From positions 434,001 through 498,000 of the forward strand of contig NZ_QWDM01000001.1 of NCBI RefSeq assembly GCF_003996965.1: a stretch of DNA of 64,000 bases. The letters are read 5' to 3'. The stretch's first letter is position 1. Each line of letters opens with the position of its first letter. This document shows positions 1 through 8,761 of the stretch, in pieces. Made by a program: the position numbers and the translations under genes. Origin of the DNA: Flavobacterium cupreum (lineage in GTDB: Bacteria; Bacteroidota; Bacteroidia; Flavobacteriales; Flavobacteriaceae). The notes beneath the pieces are model-generated. The model did no database searches, was not told the DNA's origin, and saw nothing but the letters and a program-made list of their open reading frames with translations.

Positions 1-93
1 ATTTTTTAACGTATAGATCGTAAATGAAAAGGCAACAACGGCAATTTCCTGCCACCATTTGTTATCCAATATGTTATCAAATTTTTTATTCAT
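1..93 (-). CDS. Partial gene, N-terminal 31 codons of a hypothetical, probably membrane, protein
   Basis: A minus-strand reading frame opens with ATG at 93-91 and stays open to the left edge, giving 31 residues that begin MNKKFDNILDNKWWQEI and continue into a hydrophobic stretch (AVVAFSFTIYTL). It is divergent from the TolC gene at 259, and the gap between them carries a 29-bp palindrome. The family cannot be named from so short a piece. The hydrophobic run suggests a membrane segment. It does not look like the N-terminus of a TetR regulator. Confidence 0.5.
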   Translation of the reverse strand, partial: MNKKFDNILDNKWWQEIAVVAFSFTIYTLKN

Positions 94-149
94 TTTTTAA
101 ACTTAAAATAGTTTACAAATTAACCACAAATTTTTATTTTATTTTTTTA

Positions 150-178
150 ATAAATGACCAATTCAATTGGTCATTTAT
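150..178. promoter_or_regulatory. 29-bp perfect palindrome, candidate TetR-type operator
   Basis: Two 14-nt arms are perfectly complementary around a single central C at 164; the core is TGACCAATT-C-AATTGGTCA. It lies in the gap between two divergent genes (93 minus, 259 plus). Operators of this form are typical of TetR-family repressors that control efflux pumps. No T tract follows, so it is not a terminator. No regulator gene is visible next to it in the window. Confidence 0.55.
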
Positions 179-224
179 AATCGCAGTACATCATTTAAGA
201 TGACAAAAATCATTTCAAGTAAAA

Positions 225-232
225 TAATTTTG
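225..232 (+). promoter_or_regulatory. Candidate -7 element TAATTTTG of the first RND operon
   Basis: TAATTTTG fits the Bacteroidota -7 consensus TAnnTTTG and lies 26 nt upstream of the TolC ATG. No good TTTG is seen 19 nt further upstream, so the call rests on the -7 box and position only. Confidence 0.35.
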
Positions 233-258
233 TTTCATAATTTGATACCACGAATTTT

Positions 259-1644
259 ATGTACTTCAAAAAAATTACTTTATTATTTTTCTTGATTTTT
301 GCCGCTCTTGGTTATTCACAAACCCTGTCTTTAAAAGAAGCTATAAAAACGGGACTTGAAAACTACGGTTCAATCAAAGCAAAAAACAACTACACCAATG
401 CTTCGCGGGAGACGCTCAAACAATCGAAACGCGATTATTTACCCAACCTGAACCTCTCTGCCCAACAGGATTACGGAACCATCAACGGACAAAACGGTGC
501 TTTGTATGGTTTCAACGGATTAGGAACGGCTTCTTCAGGACCGGCTTTACCGGATCAAAACTGGAATTCGGCTTTTGGGGCACTTTACTTAGTCAATATG
601 AACTGGGATTTTTTCACTTTCGGAAAAGCAAAAGAAAAAATCAATCTGGCTAAAATAGACGTCCGAACCAAAGAAACGGATCTAAAGCAGGAAATGTTTC
701 AACAGGAAATCAGGATTTCTGCTGCTTACCTTAATTTACTCGCAAGTCAGCGTTTATTAATTTCACAGCAAAAGAATTTAAGCCGTGCTGAAGTTTTCAA
801 AAGAACCGCTGCTGCAAGGGTAAAAAACGGATTATTAGCCGGAGTCGATTCTACTTTAGCGACAGCCGAAGTTTCGAAAGCCAAAATTGCGCTGAACCTG
901 GCAAGGAATTTCGTAAAGGAACAGAACAATAAATTAGTCGATCTGATGGGTGTTGCCCCTCAGGATTTTGCTGCCGATACGCTTTTTGTCAACAATATTC
1001 CGAAAGCATTATTACTGGCTGAAAAAACGACTGATAGCCTTCATCCGTTACTGCAATTATACAAAACCCGAATTGATTACAGCAATCAGCAGGCAAAATT
1101 ATACAAACGCTTTTATTACCCGACCATGACGGCTTTTGGTGTTCTGCAGACAAGAGCTTCAGGATTTCAGTCTGATTATATTACCGATCAGACGGCTTTT
1201 ACCAGAAATTACTGGGATGGTGTAAATCCGGACCGCACCAATTATCTGGTTGGAATCGGAATCAGCTGGAACCTGACGACCCCGTTCCGAATGAGTAAAC
1301 AGGTAAGCGCCCAGAAATTTGTTTCGCAGGCGTTACAGGAAGAATACAACCAGGCCGACCGTGAACTGAAATCGCAAATGAATTTTGCCGATGATAAGAT
1401 CAAAATTACGCTGGACAATTATGCCGAAGCACCAATTCAGGTGGATGCGGCGAAAAAAGCCTACCTGCAAAAATCGACTTTATACAAAAACGGATTAACG
1501 GATCTTACCGATTTAACACAAATCATGTATACGCTAAACCGTGCCGAAATTGATCGTGATATTACGAACAACAATGTGTGGCAATCGTATTTGCTGAAAG
1601 TGGCCGCCACAGGCAATTTTGACTTATTTATAAATGAATTTTAA
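259..1644 (+). CDS. TolC family outer membrane efflux channel
   Basis: This is the outer-membrane exit duct of a tripartite RND pump. The 461-residue protein has a signal peptide (MYFKKITLLFFLIFAALGYSQ, cleavage probably after about residue 20) and no lipobox Cys. It has the two-repeat helical plan of the outer membrane efflux protein family: SLKEAIKTGLENY near the N-terminus, and long Ala/Lys/Gln-rich helices at about 140-240 and 360-450. Length is normal for TolC. The permease begins 12 nt after its stop, so the two are cotranscribed. Being first in the operon with the adaptor last is the reverse of the second RND operon at 11.5-17.4 kb. Confidence 0.92.
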   Translation: MYFKKITLLFFLIFAALGYSQTLSLKEAIKTGLENYGSIKAKNNYTNASRETLKQSKRDYLPNLNLSAQQDYGTINGQNGALYGFNGLGTASSGPALPDQNWNSAFGALYLVNMNWDFFTFGKAKEKINLAKIDVRTKETDLKQEMFQQEIRISAAYLNLLASQRLLISQQKNLSRAEVFKRTAAARVKNGLLAGVDSTLATAEVSKAKIALNLARNFVKEQNNKLVDLMGVAPQDFAADTLFVNNIPKALLLAEKTTDSLHPLLQLYKTRIDYSNQQAKLYKRFYYPTMTAFGVLQTRASGFQSDYITDQTAFTRNYWDGVNPDRTNYLVGIGISWNLTTPFRMSKQVSAQKFVSQALQEEYNQADRELKSQMNFADDKIKITLDNYAEAPIQVDAAKKAYLQKSTLYKNGLTDLTDLTQIMYTLNRAEIDRDITNNNVWQSYLLKVAATGNFDLFINEF

Positions 1645-1656
1645 TTATAGATCGTA

Positions 1657-4600
1657 ATGAATTTAATACGTTTCGCACTCCGCAAACCCATCTCCATCCT
1701 GGTAATGGTTGCTGGTTTATTTTTCTTCGGAATTGGCGCCATCCAGGACATTAAGGTAGATATTCTTCCTAAAATGAACCTGCCGGTAATTTATATTGCG
1801 CATCCTTTCGGAGGGTATACCCCGGACCAGATGGAAGCTTATTTTGCTAAAACATATGTCAATATTTTACCTTTTGCCAATGGTGTAAAATCGGTAGAGA
1901 CCAAAAATATTCAGGGGTTAATGATCATGAAATTAACCTACTATGAAAACACCAACATGGCGCAGGCAGCAGCCGAGCTGAGTTCCCTTTCAAACAGGAT
2001 TCAGGCGGCATTTCCTCCGGGAACACAGCCTCCGTTTATCATTCGTTTTGATGCTTCTTCCTTACCGATCGGACAATTGGTTCTGAGCAGTAAGATCAGA
2101 TCGAATAATGAATTACAGGATTTAGCCAACGTTTACGTTCGTGCTTCGTTTACTTCGATTCCCGGTTTATTATCGCCGGCACCTTTCGGAGGAAGCCCGA
2201 GAACTATTGAGGTTAACGTAGATCCCGATTTATTGCGTTCGCACAATATGACTCCGGATCAGATAGTTGAGGCAATCCGTATCAACAACCAGACAGCTCC
2301 TTCGGGGAATGTGAGAATGGGCGATGTCAATTATATTACGCCAACCAACAATACGATTAAAGAAGTTAAGGATTTCGAACAGATTCCATTGTTTAAAGGC
2401 GGCGTTCAAAACCTGAAATTAGGCGATGTTGCGACTGTGAAAGATGGTGCCGATATTACGGCCGGTTATGCTTTGGTAAATGGAAAACGTTCGGTGTATA
2501 TCAGTATCGCGAAAGCGGGAGATGCTTCGACCTGGGATGTGGTTCAGAAATTGAAAGCGGAATTGCCTAAAATTCAGAGTACATTACCGGAAGACGTAAA
2601 ACTATCTTACGAATTTGACCAGTCGGTTTATGTAATCAATTCGGTTAAAAGTTTGATTACAGAAGGAATCATCGGAGCCGTTTTAACCGGTTTAATGGTA
2701 TTACTTTTCCTTGGCGACAGACGTGCGGCTTTGATTGTAATCTTAACCATTCCGATTTCGATTATTTCGGGAGTTTTATTCCTGAAATTATTCGGACAAA
2801 CGATCAACTTAATGTCTTTAAGCGGACTGGCGCTGGCCATTGGTATTTTGGTGGATGAAAGTACGGTTACTATTGAAAACATTCACCAGCATCTCGACAT
2901 GGGCAAACCCAAGGCACTCGCTATTTGGGACGCCTGTCAGGAAATTGCTTTGCCTAAATTACTGATCCTGCTTTGTATCCTGGCCGTTTTTGCCCCTGCC
3001 TTTACCATGGTGGGTATTCCCGGAGCGTTGTTTTTGCCTTTGGCGATGGCAATTGGATTCTCGATGGTCATTTCGTTTTTATTGTCGCAGACTTTTGTTC
3101 CTGTAATGGCGAACTGGCTGATGAAAGCGCATCCGAAACACGAACATGCACCGAATATTACAGATGATGAAGCCGAATTTAACGATAGCGGAATTACCCC
3201 GCAATCGGAGAAAGATCTGATCACACAGAAAAAAGGATATGTAGAAAGAGATGACAGTAATAACAACGGAAAAATTGGCGCTTTCGAACGCTTCAAAATT
3301 CGTTTCATGAGAACGTTGGATCGTTTGTTCCCTTATAAAAAAATAACCGCTCTGGTCTATCTTATCGGAATTACGGTACTGGCCGTGGTCTTTATTTCTT
3401 TTATCGGAAAAGATGTTTTTCCGAAAGTAAATTCAAGCCAGTTTCAGTTAAGAATGCGTGCTCCCGACGGAACCCGTCTGGAACGCACCGAAGAGAAAGC
3501 CATTATTGTACTGAAGGAATTGCAAAAAATGGTGGGCAAGGAACATATCGGTATCTCTTCTGTTTATGTGGGGCAACACCCGTCTTTATTCTCGATCAAC
3601 CCGATTTATTTGTTCATGGCAGGTTCGCATGAAGCTGTATTTCAGGTAAGCTTAAAAGAATACCACACCGATATGGATGACTTTAAGGATGACTTCAGAG
3701 CCCGAATTAAAAAAGTCCTTCCGGATGTAAAACTTTCTTTTGAGCCTATCGAACTGACCGATAAAGTGTTGAGCCAGGGTTCCCCTACTCCAATCGAAGT
3801 CCGTATTGCCGGAAAAGACAAAAAACGTAATGAATTGTACGCCAATCAGATTGTAGAAAAGCTGAAAAAATTCGCTTATTTCAGAGATGTGCAAATTGGT
3901 CAGCCAATTCACTATCCGGCCATGAATATTGATATTGACAGAACCCGTGCTGCTGAATTGGGGGTGGATATGAATGACATTTCAAGATCACTGGTCGCTT
4001 CAACGTCATCCTCCAGATATACCGAGAAAAATACCTGGGTCGACGAAAGAGCCGGATTATCGTACAACGTTCAGGTGCAGGTACCTTTGAACAAAATGAA
4101 AAGCAAAACCGATATCGGAGAAATTCCGGTATTGAAAAACTCGCTTCGTCCTGTTTTAAGTGACGTTGCCAAAATTACACCCGGATTTGTAAGTGGTGAA
4201 AATGACAATTTAGGGGCCATGCCATACATTACCGTTACAGCCAACATTAGCCAGACCGATTTAGGGACGGCAGTAAAAGATGTGGATGCAACAATAAACT
4301 CATTGGGGGAATTACCGAGGGGGTTATTCATCACTCCAATTGGAATGAGTAAGGTATTGGTAGAAACATTAAGCAGTTTACAGGTAGGATTATTGGTTGC
4401 CATATTTGTAATCTTCTTAATGCTGGCCGCTAATTTTCAATCGTTCAAAGTGTCGCTGGTAATCTTAACCACAGTTCCGGCGGTTGTTTTAGGAGCGTTA
4501 TTGATGCTGACGCTGACAGGTTCAACCTTAAACTTACAATCGTATATGGGTATCATTATGTCGGTTGGGGTTTCTATTGCCAATGCCGTTTTACTGGTCA

Positions 4601-4953
4601 CCAATGCAGAACAATTGCGAAAACGAAACGGAAATGCCTTAGAATCGGCTCGTGAAGCAGCAGCATTGCGTCTTCGTCCGATTATCATGACCTCTGTAGC
4701 GATGATTGCAGGGATGTTGCCAATGGCTATCGGACACGGAGAAGGTGGCGATCAGGTTTCACCATTGGGTAGAGCCGTTATTGGCGGATTATTATTCTCT
4801 ACCTTTGCGGTATTATTAATCCTCCCGCTTATCTTTGCCTGGGCACAGGAACACACCACAACACAGTCGGTTTCCCTGGATCCGGAAGACGAAGAAAGCA
4901 TCCATTATATCTCATCCTTAAAATCAGAAAATGAAATCACCACTAAAAAATAA
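1657..4953 (+). CDS. RND efflux permease, AcrB-like, with a variant proton relay
   Basis: This inner-membrane proton-driven antiporter is the motor of the first tripartite pump. The 1098-residue protein has the RND plan: TM1 at the N-terminus (ALRKPISILVMVAGLFFFG), a periplasmic porter loop, TM2-6 at about 335-510, a second large loop and TM8-12 at about 905-1075. A charged linker of about 100 residues (500-600) joins the halves. TM4 reads ILVDESTVTIEN with D400-E401 where AcrB has D407-D408. TM10 reads VGVSIANAVLLV and has no lysine at the AcrB K940 position. Substrate cannot be predicted. The adaptor follows after 73 nt. Confidence 0.93.
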   Translation: MNLIRFALRKPISILVMVAGLFFFGIGAIQDIKVDILPKMNLPVIYIAHPFGGYTPDQMEAYFAKTYVNILPFANGVKSVETKNIQGLMIMKLTYYENTNMAQAAAELSSLSNRIQAAFPPGTQPPFIIRFDASSLPIGQLVLSSKIRSNNELQDLANVYVRASFTSIPGLLSPAPFGGSPRTIEVNVDPDLLRSHNMTPDQIVEAIRINNQTAPSGNVRMGDVNYITPTNNTIKEVKDFEQIPLFKGGVQNLKLGDVATVKDGADITAGYALVNGKRSVYISIAKAGDASTWDVVQKLKAELPKIQSTLPEDVKLSYEFDQSVYVINSVKSLITEGIIGAVLTGLMVLLFLGDRRAALIVILTIPISIISGVLFLKLFGQTINLMSLSGLALAIGILVDESTVTIENIHQHLDMGKPKALAIWDACQEIALPKLLILLCILAVFAPAFTMVGIPGALFLPLAMAIGFSMVISFLLSQTFVPVMANWLMKAHPKHEHAPNITDDEAEFNDSGITPQSEKDLITQKKGYVERDDSNNNGKIGAFERFKIRFMRTLDRLFPYKKITALVYLIGITVLAVVFISFIGKDVFPKVNSSQFQLRMRAPDGTRLERTEEKAIIVLKELQKMVGKEHIGISSVYVGQHPSLFSINPIYLFMAGSHEAVFQVSLKEYHTDMDDFKDDFRARIKKVLPDVKLSFEPIELTDKVLSQGSPTPIEVRIAGKDKKRNELYANQIVEKLKKFAYFRDVQIGQPIHYPAMNIDIDRTRAAELGVDMNDISRSLVASTSSSRYTEKNTWVDERAGLSYNVQVQVPLNKMKSKTDIGEIPVLKNSLRPVLSDVAKITPGFVSGENDNLGAMPYITVTANISQTDLGTAVKDVDATINSLGELPRGLFITPIGMSKVLVETLSSLQVGLLVAIFVIFLMLAANFQSFKVSLVILTTVPAVVLGALLMLTLTGSTLNLQSYMGIIMSVGVSIANAVLLVTNAEQLRKRNGNALESAREAAALRLRPIIMTSVAMIAGMLPMAIGHGEGGDQVSPLGRAVIGGLLFSTFAVLLILPLIFAWAQEHTTTQSVSLDPEDEESIHYISSLKSENEITTKK

Positions 4954-5026
4954 TTTGTTGAAAACAAATACCAATAAATTAAAAGGTGATCACATTAATG
5001 ACCTTTCTAAAATAACTTTTCCATTT

Positions 5027-6115
5027 ATGAAAAATAAAATTATACAATCGACCGCATTATTTTTTACAGCTGTATTTTTTCTGGCCAGTTGTAATTCAAA
5101 GAAAGAAGAAACGGTTACTCCGGAACTGGAGCCTAAAACAGAAACTTTCCTTTTACTAAAAGAAAAGCTAACAACAGAATTGCGTTTACCGGCCGAATTA
5201 ACCGGTTTTCAACAAGTAGATTTATATGCCAAAGTAAGCAGTTTCGTAAAACTTTTGAAAGTAGACATTGGTACCCAAGTAAAAAAAGGACAGCTTCTGA
5301 TTGTTCTGGAAGCGCCTGAAATCAGTTCACAACTGGCAGCAGCCGAATCGAGATTAAAATCGATGGAAGCCATTTACACGACCAGCAAAAGTACCTACAA
5401 CCGTTTGTACGAAACAAGCAAAGTGGAAGGAACGATTTCTAAAAACGATTTAGAAATGGCCAGTGGAAAGAAAAACTCCGATTACGCCCAATATCAGGCA
5501 GCAGTAGCAGCACACAAGGAAGTATCGATCATGAGAGGTTATCTTGAAATCCGTGCGCCTTTTGATGGTGTTGTGGCAGCAAGAAACGTGAATTTAGGAA
5601 CCTATGTCGGTCCTTCAGGAAAAGGCTCTGATCTACCTTTACTGACCATTCAGCAACAAGACAAATTACGTCTGGCCGTTTCGGTTCCGGAATTGTACAC
5701 GGGTTATTTGCATAATGGTGACGAAATGAGTTTTAATGTGAAATCGCTACCGGAAACATTTAAAGCAACGATCACCAGAATGTCCGGCGCTTTAGATTTG
5801 AAACTGCGTTCGGAGCGTGTAGAAATGGACGTTCACAATACTACTAAAAACTTATTACCGGGAATGGTAGCCGAAGTGCTTTTACCCCTGAACGCGAAAG
5901 ACAGCACTTTTGTAATCCCGAAAACAGCATTGGTAAATTCTGCCGAAGGTATTTTTGTAATCAAAGTGGTGAATCATAAAGCCACACGTATTGATGTAAA
6001 AAGAGGAAGGGAAATTGACGATAAAATTGAAATATTCGGCGATCTGAATCCGCAGGATAAACTGGTAAAAATTGCCAGCGAAGAAACTAAGGAAGGCGAC
6101 ATTATAAACGAATAA
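5027..6115 (+). CDS. RND periplasmic adaptor (HlyD/MFP) lipoprotein
   Basis: This protein bridges the RND permease and TolC. I place the start at the ATG at 5027, giving 362 residues, because this yields a clean lipoprotein signal ending FLASC with the lipid-bearing C22. The upstream in-frame ATG at 4931 lies inside the permease gene and would add 32 hydrophilic residues ahead of the signal. After the signal come a biotinyl-lipoyl-like hybrid motif (YAKVSSFVKLLKVDIGTQVKKGQLL), an alpha-helical hairpin with Ala/Lys/Glu-rich helices, a second lipoyl half (LEIRAPFDGVVAARNVNLGTYV) and a beta-barrel. A strong terminator follows at 6221. Confidence 0.9.
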   Translation: MKNKIIQSTALFFTAVFFLASCNSKKEETVTPELEPKTETFLLLKEKLTTELRLPAELTGFQQVDLYAKVSSFVKLLKVDIGTQVKKGQLLIVLEAPEISSQLAAAESRLKSMEAIYTTSKSTYNRLYETSKVEGTISKNDLEMASGKKNSDYAQYQAAVAAHKEVSIMRGYLEIRAPFDGVVAARNVNLGTYVGPSGKGSDLPLLTIQQQDKLRLAVSVPELYTGYLHNGDEMSFNVKSLPETFKATITRMSGALDLKLRSERVEMDVHNTTKNLLPGMVAEVLLPLNAKDSTFVIPKTALVNSAEGIFVIKVVNHKATRIDVKRGREIDDKIEIFGDLNPQDKLVKIASEETKEGDIINE

Positions 6116-6220
6116 CCTGCGTTTAAGTCTTCATTTTAGTGATTACCAAAAACTGTACGCAATCAAATGCGGCATTTTAGGTCAGTGATGATTTAAAATG
6201 TAAATTTAAATTTACCTAAG

Positions 6221-6256
6221 GGACAGCATCAACCAAAAGTGCTGTCCTTTTTTTTT
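6221..6256 (+). terminator. Rho-independent terminator of the first RND operon
   Basis: A perfect 8-bp stem GGACAGCA/TGCTGTCC with an 11-nt loop is followed by a run of nine or more T, about 105 nt after the adaptor stop. Confidence 0.9.
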
Positions 6257-6320
6257 GGGGGAGCGGGTTTCGCAGAGATTCACAAAGTTACACGGAGATT
6301 CGCAAAGTTTTAATCCTACA

Positions 6321-6560
6321 TTGTCACCCTAAGCGAAGTCGAAAGACTATGAAAATGAGTTTGGAAAAATCACGCAAAGACGCAAAGGCGCAAAGTTTAA
6401 AGTTATTTCTCGATCCCTAATCGCTACCCTGAGCGAAGTCGAAGGCCTATGAAAATGAGTTTGGAAAAATCACGCAAAGACGCAAAGGCGCAAAGTTTAA
6501 AGTTATTTCTCAATCCCTAATTGTCACCCTGAGCGAAGTCGAAGGCTTATGAAAATCTTA
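6321..6560. repeat. Tandem repeat, 100-bp unit, about 2.4 copies
   Basis: Unit 1 (6321-6420) and unit 2 (6421-6520) differ at only a few positions, and a third partial unit (6521-6560) breaks off after GAAAATCT. Each unit holds TGAGCGAAGTCGAAG (AAGCGAAGTCGAAAG in unit 1) and a run CACGCAAAGACGCAAAGG. Diverged copies of the same phrases occur at 8061-8160, 8185-8265, 17465-17600 and, inverted, at 52895-53205. The spans 6261-6320 and 6561-6859 hold only short related phrases (for example GGAGATTCGCAAAG) and no gene. Confidence 0.85.
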
Positions 6561-6859
6561 GCTTTATTAAATCACTTCAATAGTCACCTGCTTTAGCTGG
6601 AGGAATTTAAAAATGTTGAGGCTTTTGGATTTATTTTGAAAATTTCTTTAGTGGTTATTTCCTGCAATAGAATCTTGTTTTTTAATGCTTTTCCTATAAA
6701 TTATATTTTATTCTGAGAATGAAAAAAAAATCTAAATGGGTATCTTTTAAAAGACATCGCATTGTAAGGGAACTTTGTATAAATTGTCTAATTAACATTT
6801 TTTTATAATGTTAAAATTTCTAAATTGCGGTACAAAATTTAATCCTAAAAAACATTTCT

Positions 6860-7852
6860 ATGAAAATGAAAATTACTCTTTCTACATTTCTATTACTGGC
6901 AATTTCAGCAGTACAATCGCAGAACATTACAATTCCGGATGCAAAATTCAAAGCCTTTTTAGTTGGAAAAACTGAGATTAACACAGATGGTGATACTGAA
7001 ATAAGTAAAACCGAAGCAGAAGCTTTTACAGGTTACATGGATTGCAGCTGGTTATCGATCAAAAATTTATCAGGAATTGAAGCTTTTGTAAACCTTACTG
7101 GTTTAAATGCGAATTATAACGATTTAATTACATTAGATCTAAGCAGTAATACCAAACTTGATGGATTATATGTTGTTGGAAATGATTTGACAGCGTTGAA
7201 TACATCAGCACTGGTAGATCTAGAAACGTTGGAGTGCGGTACTAATAAGATCCCATCATTAAACCTGGCTAACAATACGAAACTGGAAAGATTAAGAACA
7301 GGATCAAACCTGCTTACTGCATTAGACTTAACTAAAAATCTGGTGCTATACGACCTTGGTTGCGAGAATAATAAAATTGTGGATATCGACATTAGTTTAA
7401 ATGTGAAGCTAACTTCTATTGATTGCAGAGCTAATAAACTTAGGTCTTTGAACTTGGACAACGGAAAAACACTTTTCTTTAATTTAATGAAATCAAGTGG
7501 AAACCCGGATTTAAGCTGTATACAAGTTGATGATCTTAATAGTGTTCGAACTACAACATGGGTTTATGACAAAACAGTAAATTTCAGTATTGATTGTAAA
7601 TATAATTTGGGTCTGAATGATGTTGTTTTAAATAATACCATTAAAGTTTATCCAAATCCTGCAAGTCATACGGTTTCTATTAGTTCTCCGGATCCTATTG
7701 ATGCCGTAAAAATTTATTCTTCTACGGGTGCTTTGGTAAAAACTATAGCAAATCCTACTCAGGTAGAAGTATCCAACTGGTCAAAAGGGGTTTACTTTTT
7801 TGTTTTCCAGGTAGGAGATCAATATTTAAACAAAGAAATTATTGTAAAATAA
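6860..7852 (+). CDS. Secreted leucine-rich-repeat protein with type IX sorting domain
   Basis: The 330-residue protein has a signal peptide (ITLSTFLLLAISAVQSQ, residues 4-20). Residues 20-60 resemble the calcium-dockerin-like start seen in Flavobacterium LRR proteins (PDAKFKAFLVG, then NTDGDTEISKTEA). At least six irregular leucine-rich repeats follow at about 70-220 (LTGLNANYNDLITLDLS type, 20-21-residue period). Residues 255-330 are a C-terminal T9SS type A sorting domain (IKVYPNPASHTVSI to KGVYFFVFQVGDQ to KEIIVK). It should cross the outer membrane by the type IX system and be released or surface-anchored. It stands alone, with its own terminator. Confidence 0.9.
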   Translation: MKMKITLSTFLLLAISAVQSQNITIPDAKFKAFLVGKTEINTDGDTEISKTEAEAFTGYMDCSWLSIKNLSGIEAFVNLTGLNANYNDLITLDLSSNTKLDGLYVVGNDLTALNTSALVDLETLECGTNKIPSLNLANNTKLERLRTGSNLLTALDLTKNLVLYDLGCENNKIVDIDISLNVKLTSIDCRANKLRSLNLDNGKTLFFNLMKSSGNPDLSCIQVDDLNSVRTTTWVYDKTVNFSIDCKYNLGLNDVVLNNTIKVYPNPASHTVSISSPDPIDAVKIYSSTGALVKTIANPTQVEVSNWSKGVYFFVFQVGDQYLNKEIIVK

Positions 7853-7868
7853 TTCATAGTGCCTATAG

Positions 7869-7897
7869 CTGCATTTTAAAGTAATCTTAAAATGCAG
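7869..7897. other. 11-bp perfect hairpin between stop codon and terminator
   Basis: CTGCATTTTAA and TTAAAATGCAG pair perfectly around a 7-nt loop, with no T tract. It lies between the LRR gene stop and its terminator, so it would sit in the 3' untranslated region, possibly as an mRNA-stabilising structure. Confidence 0.5.
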
Positions 7898-7913
7898 ATT
7901 ACAATTTACCTGA

Positions 7914-7947
7914 AAGGGCGATACTTTAGATGTATCGCCCTTTTTTT
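7914..7947 (+). terminator. Rho-independent terminator of the LRR gene
   Basis: An 11-bp stem AAGGGCGATAC/GTATCGCCCTT with a 7-nt loop is followed by a T run. Confidence 0.9.
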
Positions 7948-7959
7948 ATGAAAGGCATC

Positions 7960-8400
7960 GAGGAGATTCCCGAAGTCCTTTAGAGCTTACACATAGATTC
8001 GCAAAATAGCGCGGAGATTCACGAAGTTTCTGTGCCTTTTTTTAATGGCTGTGACTAAATCATGCCAAGGCAAAAAGTCGCAAAGCTTTAGGTTATTTCT
8101 CAACCTCGGATTGTCACCCTGAGCGAAGTTGAAGGCTTATGGAAACAAAAAATAAACAAACATGTGGAAAAATTTTAGAAAATCACGCAAAGGCGCAAAG
8201 CCGCAAAGTGTTAAGCTTATTCCTCAAATCACAATTGTCACCCTGAGCGAAGTCGAAGGCTTATGGCAACAAAATAATCCCGCAAAAAACACAAAGTTTT
8301 TATTGTCAATGTTTGTCATTTCGACGAAGGAGAAATTTTCGCAAGTGGCTCGAAAAAGATTGGATTCTCATTGCGGAGTTACTAGTACAGTTTTTTCTAA
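7960..8400. repeat. Intergenic mosaic of dispersed repeat phrases
   Basis: The stretch is assembled from phrases found elsewhere in the window: GGAGATTCACGAAG-type (compare 6271-6310), CACGCAAAGGCGCAAAG-type, and CACCCTGAGCGAAGTYGAAGG (8118 and 8237). Near 8310 there is a further phrase, CATTTCGACGAAGGAGAAAT. An open frame across 8162-8407 is made wholly of these repeats, so I do not call it a gene. Confidence 0.7.
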
Positions 8401-8456
8401 CATATAAATGATAAAAGAAAATTAAGTTTTATCCCTTTTTAAGTTTCAAGAGGTTG

Positions 8457-8581
8457 AATAGCCTCCAGCTTTAGCTGGATGGATTTTGTATAGTGGTAAT
8501 AGGCTTTAGCCAAATGCGCGTATTTTGGCTAAAGCCTTTTATTAATTCGTTATAAACCTCCAGCTAAAGCTGGAGGCTATT
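8457..8581. repeat. Nested palindromic element (REP/MITE-like), 125 bp
   Basis: The ends are 23-nt perfect inverted repeats (8457-8479 against 8559-8581). Each end is itself nearly palindromic, with core CCAGCTTTAGCTGG. Inside is a second hairpin whose arms AGGCTTTAGCCAAA (8501-8514) and TTTGGCTAAAGCCT (8524-8537) are perfect around a 9-nt loop. There is no coding potential. A related fragment TGCTTTAGCTGGAGG occurs near 6590. The structure resembles REP pairs or miniature transposable elements moved by a REP-associated transposase. No such transposase is in this window. Confidence 0.8.
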
Positions 8582-8641
8582 AAAAAAATGATACTGTTTA
8601 AAATGATTTTCTAAAACATTTATTTAATAGATATTTCCTCC

Positions 8642-8670
8642 GCTGTGCATTCTATAATAAAAAACAAATA
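8642..8670. repeat. 29-bp dispersed intergenic motif, copy 1
   Basis: This 29-nt sequence, with core GCATTCTATAATAAAAAAC, is repeated with one mismatch at 50368-50396, and its right half recurs at 58911-58933. All copies are intergenic. The function is unknown. Confidence 0.6.
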
Positions 8671-8761
8671 TATCATTTGCCAAAAAACATCGACCATATT
8701 AAAGATCGACCATATTAAAGATCGAGGTTTCTATTTTTAAAAATAATACCAACGAAAAACT

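Noticed and set aside
2937..3308. 123-codon minus-strand ORF within the first RND permease
   Set aside because: It is a shadow frame of a confidently assigned 1098-residue gene; the same applies to other antisense frames at 2628, 3642, 4071 and 4437.
4931..5026. Upstream in-frame start for the first adaptor
   Set aside because: It overlaps the permease end and would place 32 hydrophilic residues before a lipoprotein signal; the ATG at 5027 fits better.
8162..8407. 81-codon plus-strand ORF
   Set aside because: It is composed wholly of dispersed repeat phrases (GCAAAGGCGCAAAG, CCTGAGCGAAGTCGAAG, CGACGAAGGAGAAAT) and has no domain or codon signal.
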